From assembly GCF_001429395.1 (NCBI RefSeq), contig NZ_LMJT01000009.1, positions 178,656 through 242,655 of the forward strand: 64,000 nucleotides of DNA. Reading direction: 5' to 3'. The notes beneath the pieces are model-generated. The model was given only the letters and a program-made list of their open reading frames with translations. It was not told the DNA's origin and searched no databases. Below, one piece after another: positions 1 to 9,223 of the stretch (its first letter is position 1; each line of letters opens with the position of its first letter). The position numbers and the translations under genes were made by a program. The DNA is from Allobosea sp. Root381. GTDB lineage: Bacteria > Pseudomonadota > Alphaproteobacteria > Rhizobiales > Beijerinckiaceae.

Positions 1-11
1 CTGGATGCGCC

Positions 12-30
12 GGCCGGAATCCCGGCCTTT
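12..30 (+). terminator. Possible intrinsic terminator of an upstream gene
   Basis: A perfect 6-bp inverted repeat (GGCCGG, loop AATC, CCGGCC) is followed by three T residues. It lies before the first gene and could end a transcript entering from the left. The T tract is short, so termination is only a guess. Confidence 0.3.
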
Positions 31-105
31 CGCGGATTGGCGCAGGCTTCGGGTAATGTTTATCGGCCATGCTGTCGCGCGTCATCAGGCGGCAGGAGTG
101 CGGAT

Positions 106-1812
106 ATGTCGGTCGGAAATCTCGGTGCGCGGCCGGCTGGCGCGCAGCGGTTCTCCTCTCGGCTGATCGGTCTTGTGGCAACGCCCGGCATCTGGATCGT
201 CGCCTTCGCGCTCGTTGCCGCCGCTGCGCTCAGCCTGCCGCTGCGCCTGCCGCTCGGCCCGAATGCCTGGGACACGGTGATCTATCTTGACGCGATCCAG
301 CGCATCGGTGTCGGCCAGGTTCCGAATATCGATTTCTTCGCGCCCGTCGGGCCGCTGGGCTATTACGGCGCGGCGCTGCTGGACCGACTTTTTCCGCGCG
401 CCCAGCCGATGCTGCTTGCCAACTGGGCCTTGCTGCCGGTGCTACTGCCCGCGGCTTGGCTGCTCTGCGCGCATCTCGGCGCCCGTTCGCGGCCGCTCGC
501 TTTGGCGCTGCTGCTGCCCTTCCTGCTCTTCGCCTCGCTGCCGATCAACCTGCACGGGCTCTATCCCGTCCCCGGCTTCGACGGCTACGGGCATTACAAC
601 CGCCATGTCGCGCTGCTGCTCTATCTGCTGATCGCGACGCTGCTGTTCGTGCAGGACCGGCGTTGGGCGATCGGGCTGGTGGCGGCGCTGATGCTGACGC
701 TCTTCCTGGTCAAGGTCACCGGCGCGGTGACGGGGACCATGCTGGTCGGCTATGCGATCCTCGCCGGGCGCCTGCGCCTGCGCGATGCGCTGGCAGCGGC
801 TGGGATAGTGATCGCGGCCCTCGGCGCTCTCGATCTCGCGACGGGGCTGGTGCGCGCCTACATCGCTGACATCCTCGCTTTGCTCGGCCTGAACACCGGC
901 ACGCTGCTGCCGCGCTTCGTCACCGTCGCATCCGTCAAGTTCAACGTCGTCGGCCCCTGCCTGCTGCTGCTCGGCATGCTGGCACTCGCCGCCGGGCGCG
1001 AGGGCGTGACGCTCTCGCTCGCGGGTCTGCGCCGCCTTTTGGCCTCGCCGCTCGGCTGGCTCGCTGCCTGCCTGTTCGCGCTGACCTTCTTCGAGACGCA
1101 GAACACGGGCTCGCTCGAATATATCGGCCTCTGGCCCGTCCTGCTGGTGATTCTCCGCGACTGGCGCCTGCGCCAGGAGCCGCTCAGGCCGGTGGTGCTG
1201 GTCCTCGCGCTGGCGGTCGCGCTGCCCAGCACGGTGATCTTCGTCGAGCGCAGCGCGCGCGCCGCTCTGGGGGCCGCGGGCCAGGTCCCGCTCCCGGTTC
1301 CCGAACTCGGTCCGCTCGGCCGGGTCAGCGTGAAGGCGGACATCGCGGCGCGCGCGGCCGGGATGCTGGAGCATTACGCGACGCAGCCGGCCGCCTATCG
1401 CGATCTCGTCCGGCGCGGCCTGCTGCCCTCCTACATCCTCTATTCGGAGATCGATTATCAGGCTGCCTGGCTGCTGGATGTCCGGCAGGGGCTGGCTGCG
1501 ATCCGCGCCTGGGAGGCCGCGAACGGCCGCCGGCTCAACGGCTTCCTGACACTGGATTTCACCGATCCGTTTAACCGGCTGCTCGACCGGACGCCGCCGC
1601 GCCTCGTGCCAATCGGCATGGATCCGGGGCGGAGCACCCCGGCTCTGGACGCCGATGCGCTCGCTGAGCTCGGCCGCACCGACGCCATCCTCGTCCCGAA
1701 ATGCCCGCCGACTACGGCGCGCGAAGCCTTGCGCGAGCATTTCGCCGAAGCCCTGCGCGGCCGCAATCTGGTGCCGCTCTCGCCCTGTTGGGACATGTAT
1801 CTGAGCGACTGA
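106..1812 (+). CDS. Multi-pass membrane protein, predicted GT-C-like glycosyltransferase (paralogue of 16187-17911)
   Basis: The 568-residue product has about ten hydrophobic segments. After the first segment comes a periplasmic-type loop with WD at residues 55-56 and the motif IYLDA, then IDFFAPVGPLGY. An Asp-bearing first loop followed by a P-x-GP-L-x-Y element is the arrangement seen in GT-C (PMT/ArnT-like) lipid-linked sugar transferases, so that fold is inferred; no named family is recognised with certainty. A soluble C-terminal part follows the last membrane segment near residue 400. The ATG at 106 is chosen because AGGAG lies 8 bases upstream; an in-frame ATG at 37 has no such site. 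A clear paralogue lies at 16187-17911, sharing GPLGY, YNR-V, FFETQNTG and LYSE motifs. It ends 6 bases before a convergent gene. Substrate unknown. Confidence 0.75.
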   Translation: MSVGNLGARPAGAQRFSSRLIGLVATPGIWIVAFALVAAAALSLPLRLPLGPNAWDTVIYLDAIQRIGVGQVPNIDFFAPVGPLGYYGAALLDRLFPRAQPMLLANWALLPVLLPAAWLLCAHLGARSRPLALALLLPFLLFASLPINLHGLYPVPGFDGYGHYNRHVALLLYLLIATLLFVQDRRWAIGLVAALMLTLFLVKVTGAVTGTMLVGYAILAGRLRLRDALAAAGIVIAALGALDLATGLVRAYIADILALLGLNTGTLLPRFVTVASVKFNVVGPCLLLLGMLALAAGREGVTLSLAGLRRLLASPLGWLAACLFALTFFETQNTGSLEYIGLWPVLLVILRDWRLRQEPLRPVVLVLALAVALPSTVIFVERSARAALGAAGQVPLPVPELGPLGRVSVKADIAARAAGMLEHYATQPAAYRDLVRRGLLPSYILYSEIDYQAAWLLDVRQGLAAIRAWEAANGRRLNGFLTLDFTDPFNRLLDRTPPRLVPIGMDPGRSTPALDADALAELGRTDAILVPKCPPTTAREALREHFAEALRGRNLVPLSPCWDMYLSD

Positions 1813-1818
1813 GCCCCC

Positions 1819-2796
1819 TCAGCCCGCCGCCGTCTGCCCGGCTTCCCAGCCGAGGATCGCGCGCTTGCGCGTCAGGCCCCAGTGATAGCCGGTGAGCGCG
1901 CCGGACTTACCGATGACGCGGTGGCACGGCACCACGAAGGAGATCGGGTTCTTGCCCACCGCCATGCCGACGGCCCGCGATGCGGTCGGCTTGCCGATGT
2001 GGCAGGCGACGTCGCCATAGGTCGTTGCGCGCCCGACCGGGATGCGCAGCAGCGTCTCCCAGACCCGAACCTCGAAATCCGTGCCGATCAGCACGACGCG
2101 CAGCGGCGTTTCGGCCGCCCACGCCTTCGGGTCGAAGACGCGTGCGGCATAGGGTGCGGTCGCCTGCGGGTCGTAGCGGTAATCGGCATGAGGCCAGCGC
2201 CGCATCATGTCGGCCAGCGCCTCGGCCCGCCCGCCGACGACCTTGCCGCCATCGAGCCCGTCCGAAACCCAGCCGAGCCCGGCGAGGCCGCGCTCCGTCG
2301 TCACGATCAGCGCCTCGCCGAAGGGGGAGGCATGGAAGCCGTAGGAGAGGGAAAGGCCCCCGCCGCCCGCCTTCCATTCGCCCGGCGACATCGCCTCATG
2401 CGTGACGAAGAGGTCGTGCAGGCGCCCGGGGCCGGACAGCCCGACCTCCAGCGCCGTGTCGAGCACGCTGGCCGAGGCACCGAGCAGCCCCTTGGCGTGG
2501 TCGAGCGTGATCGCCTGCAGGAAGGCCTTCGGCGTCAGGCCGCACCAGCGCCGGAACAGGTGATGGACGTCCGTCGGCGTCGCGCCGGCGGCATCCGCGA
2601 TCGCCTCGATCGTCGGCTGCGCCCGCCAGTTCTCGGTGATGTAGGCGAGGATGCGCCGCACCGTGTCATAGTCCGACCCCGGCGCGACGGACGGAAAATC
2701 GGCTGCCGCCGGAACCGCCCGCGTGGCGCGGGCGAGAACGGCGTCCGAAAAACGGGTCGGCCTCATCAGGCCGAGCTTCTGGATGTGAGCGGTCAT
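1819..2796 (-). CDS. Ada-like bifunctional AraC-type regulator / methylated-DNA-protein-cysteine methyltransferase
   Basis: The protein (325 residues) has an AraC-type helix-turn-helix region at about residues 40-130 and a C-terminal O6-alkylguanine-DNA alkyltransferase domain. Its acceptor cysteine is in PCHRV, near residue 291, preceded by GRATTYGDVA. It should take alkyl groups from O6-alkylguanine in a suicide reaction and may also control transcription. The N-terminal zinc/Cys phosphotriester-repair domain of E. coli Ada is absent, so methylation sensing by that route is not expected. Start at 2796 is preferred over 2823 because GAGAG lies about 9 bases upstream. Convergent with the membrane protein gene on its left. 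Confidence 0.9.
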   Translation of the reverse strand: MTAHIQKLGLMRPTRFSDAVLARATRAVPAAADFPSVAPGSDYDTVRRILAYITENWRAQPTIEAIADAAGATPTDVHHLFRRWCGLTPKAFLQAITLDHAKGLLGASASVLDTALEVGLSGPGRLHDLFVTHEAMSPGEWKAGGGGLSLSYGFHASPFGEALIVTTERGLAGLGWVSDGLDGGKVVGGRAEALADMMRRWPHADYRYDPQATAPYAARVFDPKAWAAETPLRVVLIGTDFEVRVWETLLRIPVGRATTYGDVACHIGKPTASRAVGMAVGKNPISFVVPCHRVIGKSGALTGYHWGLTRKRAILGWEAGQTAAG

Positions 2797-2925
2797 CGTT
2801 GTCACTCTCTCACTATCGATCATGCAGCGAAACTAGGCGGGCCGGCGGCTCTTCTCCACCCGAAAGCTGGCAATCCCGGTCGAATTCCCGCAGACCATGG
2901 CTCTGCAAGCGAACCCGGAGCGCCC

Positions 2926-3528
2926 ATGTCGAAACTGGCAAGCGAGATCGTCAGTCTCTACGAGCGGCACGCCGACGCCTTCGATGCGGCGCGCGGCAGG
3001 ACGCTGTTCGAGGCGCGCTGGCTTGAACGCTTCGCCTCTTGCCTGCCTCCCGGCGCCGCGATCCTCGATATCGGCTGCGGCTCGGGCGAGCCGATCGCGC
3101 GCTATTTCATCGACAGGGGCTTTTCCGTCTCGGGCATCGATTCGTCGCCCAAGCTGATCGGCCTCTGCCGCGCCCGTTTCCCGGACAGCGACTGGCAGGT
3201 CGCCGATATGCGCGCCCTTGCGCTGGGGCGCCGCTTCGACGGGTTGATCGCCTGGGACTCATTCTTTCATCTCACGCCGGAGGATCAGCGCGGCATGTTC
3301 GCGCTCTTCCGGGCTCACGCCGCCGAAGGCGCCGCCCTGATATTCACCAGCGGTCCCACTCACGGCGAGGCAATCGGTACCTTCGAGGGCGAGCCACTCT
3401 ATCACGGCAGCCTGGCGCCGGAGGAATACCGGACGTTGCTCGCCGAAAACGGCTTCGAGGTCGTGCAGCATCTGGCGGAGGACCCGGCCTGCGGCGGCCA
3501 CACTGTCTGGCTCGCCCGGCTTCGCTGA
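2926..3528 (+). CDS. Class I SAM-dependent methyltransferase
   Basis: A 200-residue protein with the Rossmann-type SAM-binding motif ILDIGCGSGEPIA (about residues 44-56), an acidic residue ending strand 2 in SGIDSSP, and a DFDGLIAWDSFFHL-like motif IV (here RFDGLIAWDSFFHL). It matches the small Methyltransf_25/11 type enzymes; the substrate cannot be read from the sequence. Start chosen at the ATG at 2926, with CGGAG 5 bases before it; the open frame extends far upstream but that part is antisense to the Ada-like gene. It ends 1 base before the convergent DUF2244 gene. Confidence 0.88.
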   Translation: MSKLASEIVSLYERHADAFDAARGRTLFEARWLERFASCLPPGAAILDIGCGSGEPIARYFIDRGFSVSGIDSSPKLIGLCRARFPDSDWQVADMRALALGRRFDGLIAWDSFFHLTPEDQRGMFALFRAHAAEGAALIFTSGPTHGEAIGTFEGEPLYHGSLAPEEYRTLLAENGFEVVQHLAEDPACGGHTVWLARLR

Positions 3529-3529
3529 C

Positions 3530-4069
3530 CTAAGCCGTCTCGTAATCTGCCCCGCGCCGTGCCTTGGCCAGCGCCGTGCCGAGCGCCTCGGCAAACCCCT
3601 CGCGCTCGCCGGGCGACAGGGCGCTCGCCACCGTGACGCTGCGTCCGCGCGAGACCAGATTCAGCCCCAGCAGCCCGTAATCCTCGTCCTGCTGGCGTTC
3701 CAGCTTGGTCCAGGCGGGGTTGGAGCGCCAGACAGCCTCGCGCCCCTGATGCGTCACCTTCCGCAGCAGCACTTCGAGCGGTGTCACGACGATGCGCTCG
3801 AAGGCGCGGGCATGGCGGAAATTGACGTGGAAGGCGATGAACAGCGCGATCACGTCGAGCCCGAAGAAGCCGGCCACCGGCCAGGCGCCGAGCACGACGA
3901 AGGGGATCGAGGAGGCGACGCTGGCGAGGCAGACCAGCGTCATCACGATGCGGAAGCCGTTCTTGCCGAGCGAGCGATGCGGCGTGATGGTGGCGTCGAA
4001 GACCGGGCGCTCGGCTATGGCGGGCGGCGCATCGTCCGGCTCCGCTGAATGGCGCTTGCCGAGGTCCAT
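3530..4069 (-). CDS. DUF2244 domain membrane protein
   Basis: A 179-residue protein with two adjacent transmembrane helices (about residues 38-82), followed by a cytoplasmic beta-rich part with RHARAFERIVV and a WRSNPAWTKLER stretch, typical of DUF2244. Function is unknown in the family. It is divergent from nth with only 20 bases between start codons, a pairing common in alphaproteobacteria, so the two genes share or interlock promoters. Confidence 0.88.
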   Translation of the reverse strand: MDLGKRHSAEPDDAPPAIAERPVFDATITPHRSLGKNGFRIVMTLVCLASVASSIPFVVLGAWPVAGFFGLDVIALFIAFHVNFRHARAFERIVVTPLEVLLRKVTHQGREAVWRSNPAWTKLERQQDEDYGLLGLNLVSRGRSVTVASALSPGEREGFAEALGTALAKARRGADYETA

Positions 4070-4083
4070 GCGCCCACTATAAC
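4056..4083 (+). promoter_or_regulatory. Possible sigma-70 promoter giving a leaderless nth mRNA
   Basis: TTGCCG (4056-4061) and TATAAC (4078-4083) are separated by 16 bases. The predicted start of transcription, about 6-7 bases after the -10, falls on the nth ATG at 4090, and no Shine-Dalgarno site precedes that ATG. The promoter lies inside the 5' end of the divergent DUF2244 gene. Inference from consensus only. Confidence 0.35.
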
Positions 4084-4089
4084 GCCCGC

Positions 4090-4791
4090 ATGACCCAGGA
4101 GAACAGGCCCCTGCGCCGCCCCACGGGCGCCGCGCGGATCACGAAGCCGCGCGCCCGCAGCGCCGCCGGCGTGCGCGAGATCTTCACGCGCTTCCGGACC
4201 GCGAACCCAGAACCGAAAGGCGAGCTCGAATCGGTCAACGCCTTCACGCTGCTGGTCGCGGTCGTGCTCTCGGCGCAGGCCACCGACGCCGGCGTCAACA
4301 AGGCCACCCGCCCGCTCTTCGCCATCGCCGACACGCCGGAAAAGATGCTGGCGCTCGGCGAGGACACCGTCCGCGACTACATCAAGACGATCGGCCTGTT
4401 CCGCACCAAGGCGAAGAACGTCATCGCGCTCTGCCACAAGCTGATCGCGGAATTCGGCGGCGAGGTGCCGGCGACGCGCGAGGCGTTGGAGAGCCTGCCG
4501 GGCGTCGGTCGCAAGACCGCGAATGTCGTCCTCAATATCGCCTTCGGCGAGATCACCCATGCGGTCGACACCCACGTGTTCCGCGTCTCGAACCGGCTGC
4601 GCATCGCGCCGGGCAAGAACGTGCTGCAGGTGGAACTCGGCCTCGAGAAGGCGATTCCGCCCGAGTTCGGCCACCACGCCCATCACTGGCTCATCCTGCA
4701 CGGGCGCTATGTCTGCAAGGCGCTGCGGCCCGAATGCGGCCGCTGCATCCAGGTCGATCTCTGCGATTCCGCCGACAAGCGGGTGGTCTAA
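4090..4791 (+). CDS. nth: Endonuclease III
   Basis: Bifunctional DNA glycosylase/AP lyase of base-excision repair that removes oxidised pyrimidines. The 233-residue protein shows the helix-hairpin-helix LPGVGRKTANVVL with the catalytic Lys, followed by VDTHVFR containing the catalytic Asp. The C-terminal [4Fe-4S] loop is Cys-X6-Cys-X2-Cys-X5-Cys (VCKALRPECGRCIQVDLC). The N-terminal 30 residues are basic and longer than in E. coli, as is usual in alphaproteobacteria. It is divergent from DUF2244 with a 20-base gap and probably leaderless. Confidence 0.97.
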   Translation: MTQENRPLRRPTGAARITKPRARSAAGVREIFTRFRTANPEPKGELESVNAFTLLVAVVLSAQATDAGVNKATRPLFAIADTPEKMLALGEDTVRDYIKTIGLFRTKAKNVIALCHKLIAEFGGEVPATREALESLPGVGRKTANVVLNIAFGEITHAVDTHVFRVSNRLRIAPGKNVLQVELGLEKAIPPEFGHHAHHWLILHGRYVCKALRPECGRCIQVDLCDSADKRVV

Positions 4792-4809
4792 GCCGCCGTC
4801 ACAGCGGAC

Positions 4810-5310
4810 TCACGGGCCGGTTGTGCCGAGCGTGGGGAAGGAGAACGACGGCACACCGATGAGCGGCGACCGGATGCTCGACGATGCAGGCAACGGATTG
4901 TCCCGCGGCGGTCCGGGCGGGCTCGGGCTGCTGGCACCGGCCGCGAGCGCATCGGCCCTGCGCCGCGCCGCCGCGCGATCCTGCGCCGCGGCTTCCAGGT
5001 CGTTCGCCGGTACCGGCCGGCCGAGCCGCGCCAGTGCCTCTGCGGCCTGTGGGGCGCCCCAGCGCGCGCTTTCTGCGTAGTAGGATAGGTAGAGCTTCTC
5101 GTCCCGCGGGAAGCCGGCGACGCCGATTTCATGACAGCGCCCGATGGCGAAGAGCTGCGAGCCGGAGCCGCCCGCCGCGACGCTGGCCCTCGCGGCCTCG
5201 CACCATTCCGGCGAGTCCGGTTGGGCCGAGGCGAAGCCGAGCCCCGCCATGCCGTTGCAGCCGGCGAGGCCGGTCGCGAGGAGAAATACCGGGCCGAGGC
5301 GGCGTCTCAC
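4810..5310 (-). CDS. Predicted lipoprotein with Sel1-like repeat
   Basis: A 166-residue protein with a lipoprotein signal peptide ending in LATGLAGC (lipobox Cys about residue 18). The mature part has a region at about residues 55-95 with the spacing of a Sel1-like (SLR/TPR-related) repeat: alanine- and glycine-rich helices around YLSYYAESARWGAPQAAEALARLG. The C-terminus is rich in Pro and Ser and probably disordered. It lies 13 bases after the ghrA-like gene on the same strand and may be the last gene of the nucleoside operon. No function can be assigned. Confidence 0.7.
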   Translation of the reverse strand: MRRRLGPVFLLATGLAGCNGMAGLGFASAQPDSPEWCEAARASVAAGGSGSQLFAIGRCHEIGVAGFPRDEKLYLSYYAESARWGAPQAAEALARLGRPVPANDLEAAAQDRAAARRRADALAAGASSPSPPGPPRDNPLPASSSIRSPLIGVPSFSFPTLGTTGP

Positions 5311-5323
5311 CGCATGATCCGGC

Positions 5324-6268
5324 TCAATAGCCCCGCGCCGGATCGACGACGTGCTCCAGCGGCTCGCCCGCCTCGAGCCGCCGGATCTGGGCCGCGATCT
5401 GCGTCGCGATCGCCTCGGGCTCCGACATTGCCGCGTTATGCGGCGTGACCGTCACGGCCGGATGGGTCCAGAGCTTCGATTCGACCGGCAGCGGCTCGGT
5501 CTCGAAGACGTCGAGCGTTGCGCCCTTGAGGGTCCCGGCATCGAGCGCTGCCAGGATGTCGGCCTCGACCTGCAGCCCGCCGCGCCCGGCATTGATCAGG
5601 AAGGGACCGCCCAGCCGCCCGTCCTGCGCCAGGCCGGCCAGCATCGTGGCGTCGATCGTGCCGCGCGTCTCGTCGGTCAGCGGCAGGAGGCTGACGAGGA
5701 TGTCGGTGCGGGCGAGAAAGGGCGCCATGCCGTCGGTGCCGGCGAAGGTCTGGAGCCCCGCGACGCTCTTCGGCGAGCGACTCCAGCCGGCGACGTCGAA
5801 GCCCATGACCTTCAGCTTGCGCGCCGCGTCCTGCCCGAGTTCGCCCAGCCCCATCATGCCGACCCGCACCGAGCGGGCGGCCGGCTGGTTGCGGTCGTCC
5901 TCCCAGCTCGACTGGCGCTGCTGGCTGTCGTAGCGGCGCTGCTGCCGCAGATGCAGCAGGCAGTGCAGCACGATGTACTCGCTCATCCGGGTCGTCAGAT
6001 CGGGATCGACGACGCGCGCGATCGGCACCTCGGGCAGGCGGGTGTCGGCGAAGAGATGGTCGACGCCGGCGCCGAGCGAGAAGATCGCGGCGAGGTTCGG
6101 CAGGCCGGCGAGGCTGCCCTCCGGATGCTTCCAGCTCGCGACGTAATGCACCGAGCGCCGGTCGAACGGCTCGCCCAGGATCACGATCGGCATGTCCGGC
6201 AGCAGCGCCTTGAAGCGCTCGCGCCAGTCCTCGACATGCCAGCCGGTCATTGCCAGAAGCAGGCTCAT
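5324..6268 (-). CDS. ghrA: Glyoxylate/hydroxypyruvate reductase A-type 2-hydroxyacid dehydrogenase
   Basis: A 314-residue D-2-hydroxyacid dehydrogenase of the GhrA subfamily. The NAD(P)-binding motif is [13 protein letters not shown] (about residues 137-149). Catalytic residues are visible as Arg in NAGRGG, Glu in DVFETEPLP and His in VTPHNAA. It reduces glyoxylate or hydroxypyruvate, or a related 2-oxoacid. Its start overlaps the deoA stop by 4 bases (ATGA), so it is translationally coupled to the nucleoside operon, where its role is not obvious; it may deal with an aldehyde or oxoacid formed from deoxyribose. Confidence 0.9.
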   Translation of the reverse strand: MSLLLAMTGWHVEDWRERFKALLPDMPIVILGEPFDRRSVHYVASWKHPEGSLAGLPNLAAIFSLGAGVDHLFADTRLPEVPIARVVDPDLTTRMSEYIVLHCLLHLRQQRRYDSQQRQSSWEDDRNQPAARSVRVGMMGLGELGQDAARKLKVMGFDVAGWSRSPKSVAGLQTFAGTDGMAPFLARTDILVSLLPLTDETRGTIDATMLAGLAQDGRLGGPFLINAGRGGLQVEADILAALDAGTLKGATLDVFETEPLPVESKLWTHPAVTVTPHNAAMSEPEAIATQIAAQIRRLEAGEPLEHVVDPARGY

Positions 6269-7593
6269 GCGTGCGTACTCTCCGTGATGCGTTCCGCGAC
6301 CAGTGCGCCGCGCTCCGGCGCACCCTCTCCCAGACGATAGGCCTCGCGCAAGCGGGCTTTCGCCCTTTCGAAGCCGTCCTCATCGCGGGCATGGACGATG
6401 CCGAGCGGCCGGTCGGGGCCGAGCGTATCGCCGACCCCCGCCAGCGCGACGATGCCGACGGCCGGGTCGATCGGATCCTGCGGACGTGTCCGCCCGCCGC
6501 CCAGCGCCACCACGGCCTGGCCGACGCCGCGCGTATCGACGCTCTGGACGATCGCGGCCGCATCGGCATGGACAGCCCGGACGATCGGCGCCGCGGCAAG
6601 ATGTTTTGCCGGCTTCTCCAGCAGGTCGGCCGGCCCGCCCAGCGCTGCGATCATCCGGGCGAAGCGTTCGGCCGCAGCCCCGCTGGCGAAAGCTGCCTCG
6701 ATCTTCGCGGTCGCGTCCTCGATATCGGCGGCGAGCCGGCCGAGCAGCAGCATCTCGGCCGCGAGCGCGACGGTGACCGCATGGAACCGCGGCTCCCGTC
6801 GCTTGCCGGTGAGGTGGTCGAGCGCATAGGTGACTTCCAGCGCGTTGCCGGCGGCCGTCGCCAGCGGCTCGTCCATGTCGGTCATCAGCGCCGTCGTCGG
6901 CAGTCCCGCGCCATTGGCGACGCCGACCAGCGCATCGGCCAGCGCCAGCCCCTTGCGGTAATCCGGGAGGAAGGCGCCCGAGCCGTATTTCACGTCCATG
7001 ACGAGGCCGTGCAATCCGGCGGCGAGCTTCTTCGACAGGATCGACGAGGTCAGAAGCGGAATCGTCTCGACGGTCGCAGTGACGTCGCGGATGGCGTAGA
7101 GCCGTTTGTCGGCCGGGGCGAGATCGTCTGTCTGGCCGATGATGGCGCAGCCCTGCTCACGCACCACCTTGCGAAACAGTGCATTGTCCGGCTGCGTTAC
7201 ATAGCCGGGAATGCTGTCGAGCTTGTCGAGCGTCCCGCCGGTATGGCCGAGGCCGCGGCCCGAGATCATCGGCACATAGCCGCCGCAGGCCGCCACCGCC
7301 GCGGCGAGCGGCAGGCTCACCGTGTCGCCAACGCCGCCGGTCGAATGCTTGTCGAGCGCCGGGCCCGGCAGGTCATCCCAGTTCAGCACCGTTCCGGAAT
7401 CGCGCATGGCCAGCGTCAGCGCGACGCGCTCCTTCGCGCTCATGTCGCGGAAGAAGATCGCCATGGCGAAGGCCGCTGCCTGGCCCTCGCTGACGCTGTG
7501 GTCGGCGATGCCGGCGACGATCTGGCGGATATCGGCCTCGGGCAATTCCCAGCCATCGCGCTTGGCGGCGATTATCTCCTGCGTCAGCTTCAT
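6265..7593 (-). CDS. deoA: Thymidine phosphorylase
   Basis: The 442-residue enzyme splits thymidine and deoxyuridine with phosphate into base and 2-deoxyribose-1-phosphate. The family signature is clear: [16 protein letters not shown] (about residues 81-96) followed by [20 protein letters not shown]. Length and architecture (alpha domain, glycine-rich phosphate loop, alpha/beta domain) match DeoA. Its start is 1 base from the deoC stop, and it overlaps ghrA by 4 bases. Deoxyribose-1-phosphate would need DeoB before DeoC can act, and deoB is not in this window. Confidence 0.96.
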   Translation of the reverse strand: MKLTQEIIAAKRDGWELPEADIRQIVAGIADHSVSEGQAAAFAMAIFFRDMSAKERVALTLAMRDSGTVLNWDDLPGPALDKHSTGGVGDTVSLPLAAAVAACGGYVPMISGRGLGHTGGTLDKLDSIPGYVTQPDNALFRKVVREQGCAIIGQTDDLAPADKRLYAIRDVTATVETIPLLTSSILSKKLAAGLHGLVMDVKYGSGAFLPDYRKGLALADALVGVANGAGLPTTALMTDMDEPLATAAGNALEVTYALDHLTGKRREPRFHAVTVALAAEMLLLGRLAADIEDATAKIEAAFASGAAAERFARMIAALGGPADLLEKPAKHLAAAPIVRAVHADAAAIVQSVDTRGVGQAVVALGGGRTRPQDPIDPAVGIVALAGVGDTLGPDRPLGIVHARDEDGFERAKARLREAYRLGEGAPERGALVAERITESTHA

Positions 7594-7594
7594 C

Positions 7595-8353
7595 TCAGTA
7601 AGGTCCGTCCGCCCGTTCCGTCTTGCCGCCGGTCATCGCCTCGATCAGCACCTGATGCAGGCCGCTGGCGCCGAAACGGAATGTTTTCGCCGTGGCCCAG
7701 CCCGGCCCCATGATCGCGTCGGCAAGGTCGAGATAGCCCGTCGCGTCCGCGAGGCTACGGATGCCGCCCGAGGGCTTTAGCCCGACTGGCCGCCCGGCGT
7801 TAGCGATCACCTCCAGCATCGTCCGCGCGGCGGGCAGGCTGGCCGAATGCGCGGTCTTGCCGGTCGAAGTCTTGATGAAGTCCGCACCATGAACGATCGC
7901 CAGCTCGGAGGCGGCGCGCACCTTCACGAGGTCCGGATATTCGCCGGTCTCGAGGATCACCTTCAGCGTCTTGCCCCGGCTGGCCTCCCGGACGCGTGCG
8001 ACCATCGCTGCGGCGCTCTCGCTGTCGCCTGTCAGAAAAACACGCCAAGGCAGGACGAGGTCGATCTCGTCGGCACCGGCGGCGAGCGCGATCCGCGTAT
8101 CGTCCACCACCGCGGCCGCTTCGTCCGCGCCGGCGGGAAAGTTGACGACGGTCGCGATCCTGACGGGCCCCGCTCCCAGCAGGCTCCGCGCCTGCGCCAC
8201 GAAGCGCGGCCAGATGCAGATGGCGGCAACCGGCACCGGCGGCGCCACTGCCTTCGCGCAGAGCGCCGCGAGCCCGGCCGCATCGGCATGGTCGGTGAGG
8301 TCGGTCAGGTCGAGCAAGGCAAGCGCGCGGGCGGCAATCTCGGCGTCCGTCAT
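7595..8353 (-). CDS. deoC: Deoxyribose-phosphate aldolase
   Basis: A class I aldolase that cleaves 2-deoxyribose-5-phosphate to glyceraldehyde-3-phosphate and acetaldehyde. The Schiff-base Lys is in FIKTSTGK, the second Lys in GLKPSGGIR, and an acidic pair in [10 protein letters not shown]. Length is 252 residues. The start at 8353 overlaps the purine nucleoside phosphorylase stop by 4 bases (ATGA); the open frame continues upstream but only antisense to conserved sequence. Part of the nucleoside salvage operon. Confidence 0.96.
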   Translation of the reverse strand: MTDAEIAARALALLDLTDLTDHADAAGLAALCAKAVAPPVPVAAICIWPRFVAQARSLLGAGPVRIATVVNFPAGADEAAAVVDDTRIALAAGADEIDLVLPWRVFLTGDSESAAAMVARVREASRGKTLKVILETGEYPDLVKVRAASELAIVHGADFIKTSTGKTAHSASLPAARTMLEVIANAGRPVGLKPSGGIRSLADATGYLDLADAIMGPGWATAKTFRFGASGLHQVLIEAMTGGKTERADGPY

Positions 8354-9171
8354 GCGTCTGCGAGCTCCCTCAGGAAGGCTCGCAGCAGCCGCGCCAGTTC
8401 GCCGCCGGAGGCCGAGGCGACATCCTTGGTTTCGCCGTGATGCGGCGCGCCGCCATGAAGCCCCGCGCCCATATTGGTAACGACCGAGACCGCCGCGACG
8501 CGCAGGCCCTGCCGCCGCGCCAGGATGACCTCGGGAACGGTCGACATGCCGACGAGGTCTGCCCCCAGCACCTGTGCCATCCGGATCTCGGCCGGCGTCT
8601 CGAAGCTCGGCCCGGAGAACCACATATAGACGCCTTCGCCGAGCGGCAGCCCGGCCTTGCCGGCCGCCGCCTTCAACCTTTCGCGCAAGGCCGGGTCATA
8701 GGCGTCGACCATGGGCACGAAGCGGCCGTCACCGGTATCGCCGATCAGCGGGTTCGGGCCGTTGAGATTGATGTGGTCGTTGACCAGCACGAGGCTGCCC
8801 GGCGGCAATTCGGGTCGCAGAGAGCCTGCCGCATTGGTCAGGATCAGCGGCGGCGAGCCCAGCGCGGTCAGCATGCCGAGCGGCACCCGCATCGCGGCCG
8901 GATCGCCGCCTTCGTAATAATGCGCCCGGCCCTGGAATATGAGCACCGTCCGGCCTTCGAGCCTGCCGATGCAGAGTTGACGGGCATGGCCGGAGACGGC
9001 GCCCGACGGGAAGCCGGGAATCGCGGCATAGGGAATGCGGACCGCATCCTCGACCTGCTCGGCGAGCAGGCCGAGCCCCGTCCCGAGCACGATGGCGCAG
9101 TCGATGGCTCGCGTCACGCCGTGCTCGGCGAGAATGCGCGCGGCCCTTTCGAATTCGGCTTCGCTGCTCAT
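8350..9171 (-). CDS. punA: Purine nucleoside phosphorylase, trimeric type
   Basis: A 273-residue phosphorylase of the trimeric (mammalian-like, PunA/XapA) family, cleaving inosine, guanosine or their deoxy forms with phosphate. Visible signatures are VLGTGLG at the phosphate site, GHARQL, QGRAHYYEG, and the base-recognition segment VVTNMGAG with the Asn. The substrate-loop sequence MWFSGPSFETPAE is also conserved. It is preceded by cdd (52-base gap) and coupled to deoC by a 4-base overlap. The gene symbol is assigned by family and could equally be given as xapA-like. Confidence 0.92.
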   Translation of the reverse strand: MSSEAEFERAARILAEHGVTRAIDCAIVLGTGLGLLAEQVEDAVRIPYAAIPGFPSGAVSGHARQLCIGRLEGRTVLIFQGRAHYYEGGDPAAMRVPLGMLTALGSPPLILTNAAGSLRPELPPGSLVLVNDHINLNGPNPLIGDTGDGRFVPMVDAYDPALRERLKAAAGKAGLPLGEGVYMWFSGPSFETPAEIRMAQVLGADLVGMSTVPEVILARRQGLRVAAVSVVTNMGAGLHGGAPHHGETKDVASASGGELARLLRAFLRELADA

Positions 9172-9223
9172 GGCCTGCCGGATGGTCTGCGCCGAAGGGA
9201 ACAGGGCTTGAAACGATGACTAA

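Noticed and set aside
442..1740. Minus-strand open frame of 432 codons
   Set aside because: Antisense to the membrane protein gene at 106-1812; composition typical of a reverse-strand shadow.
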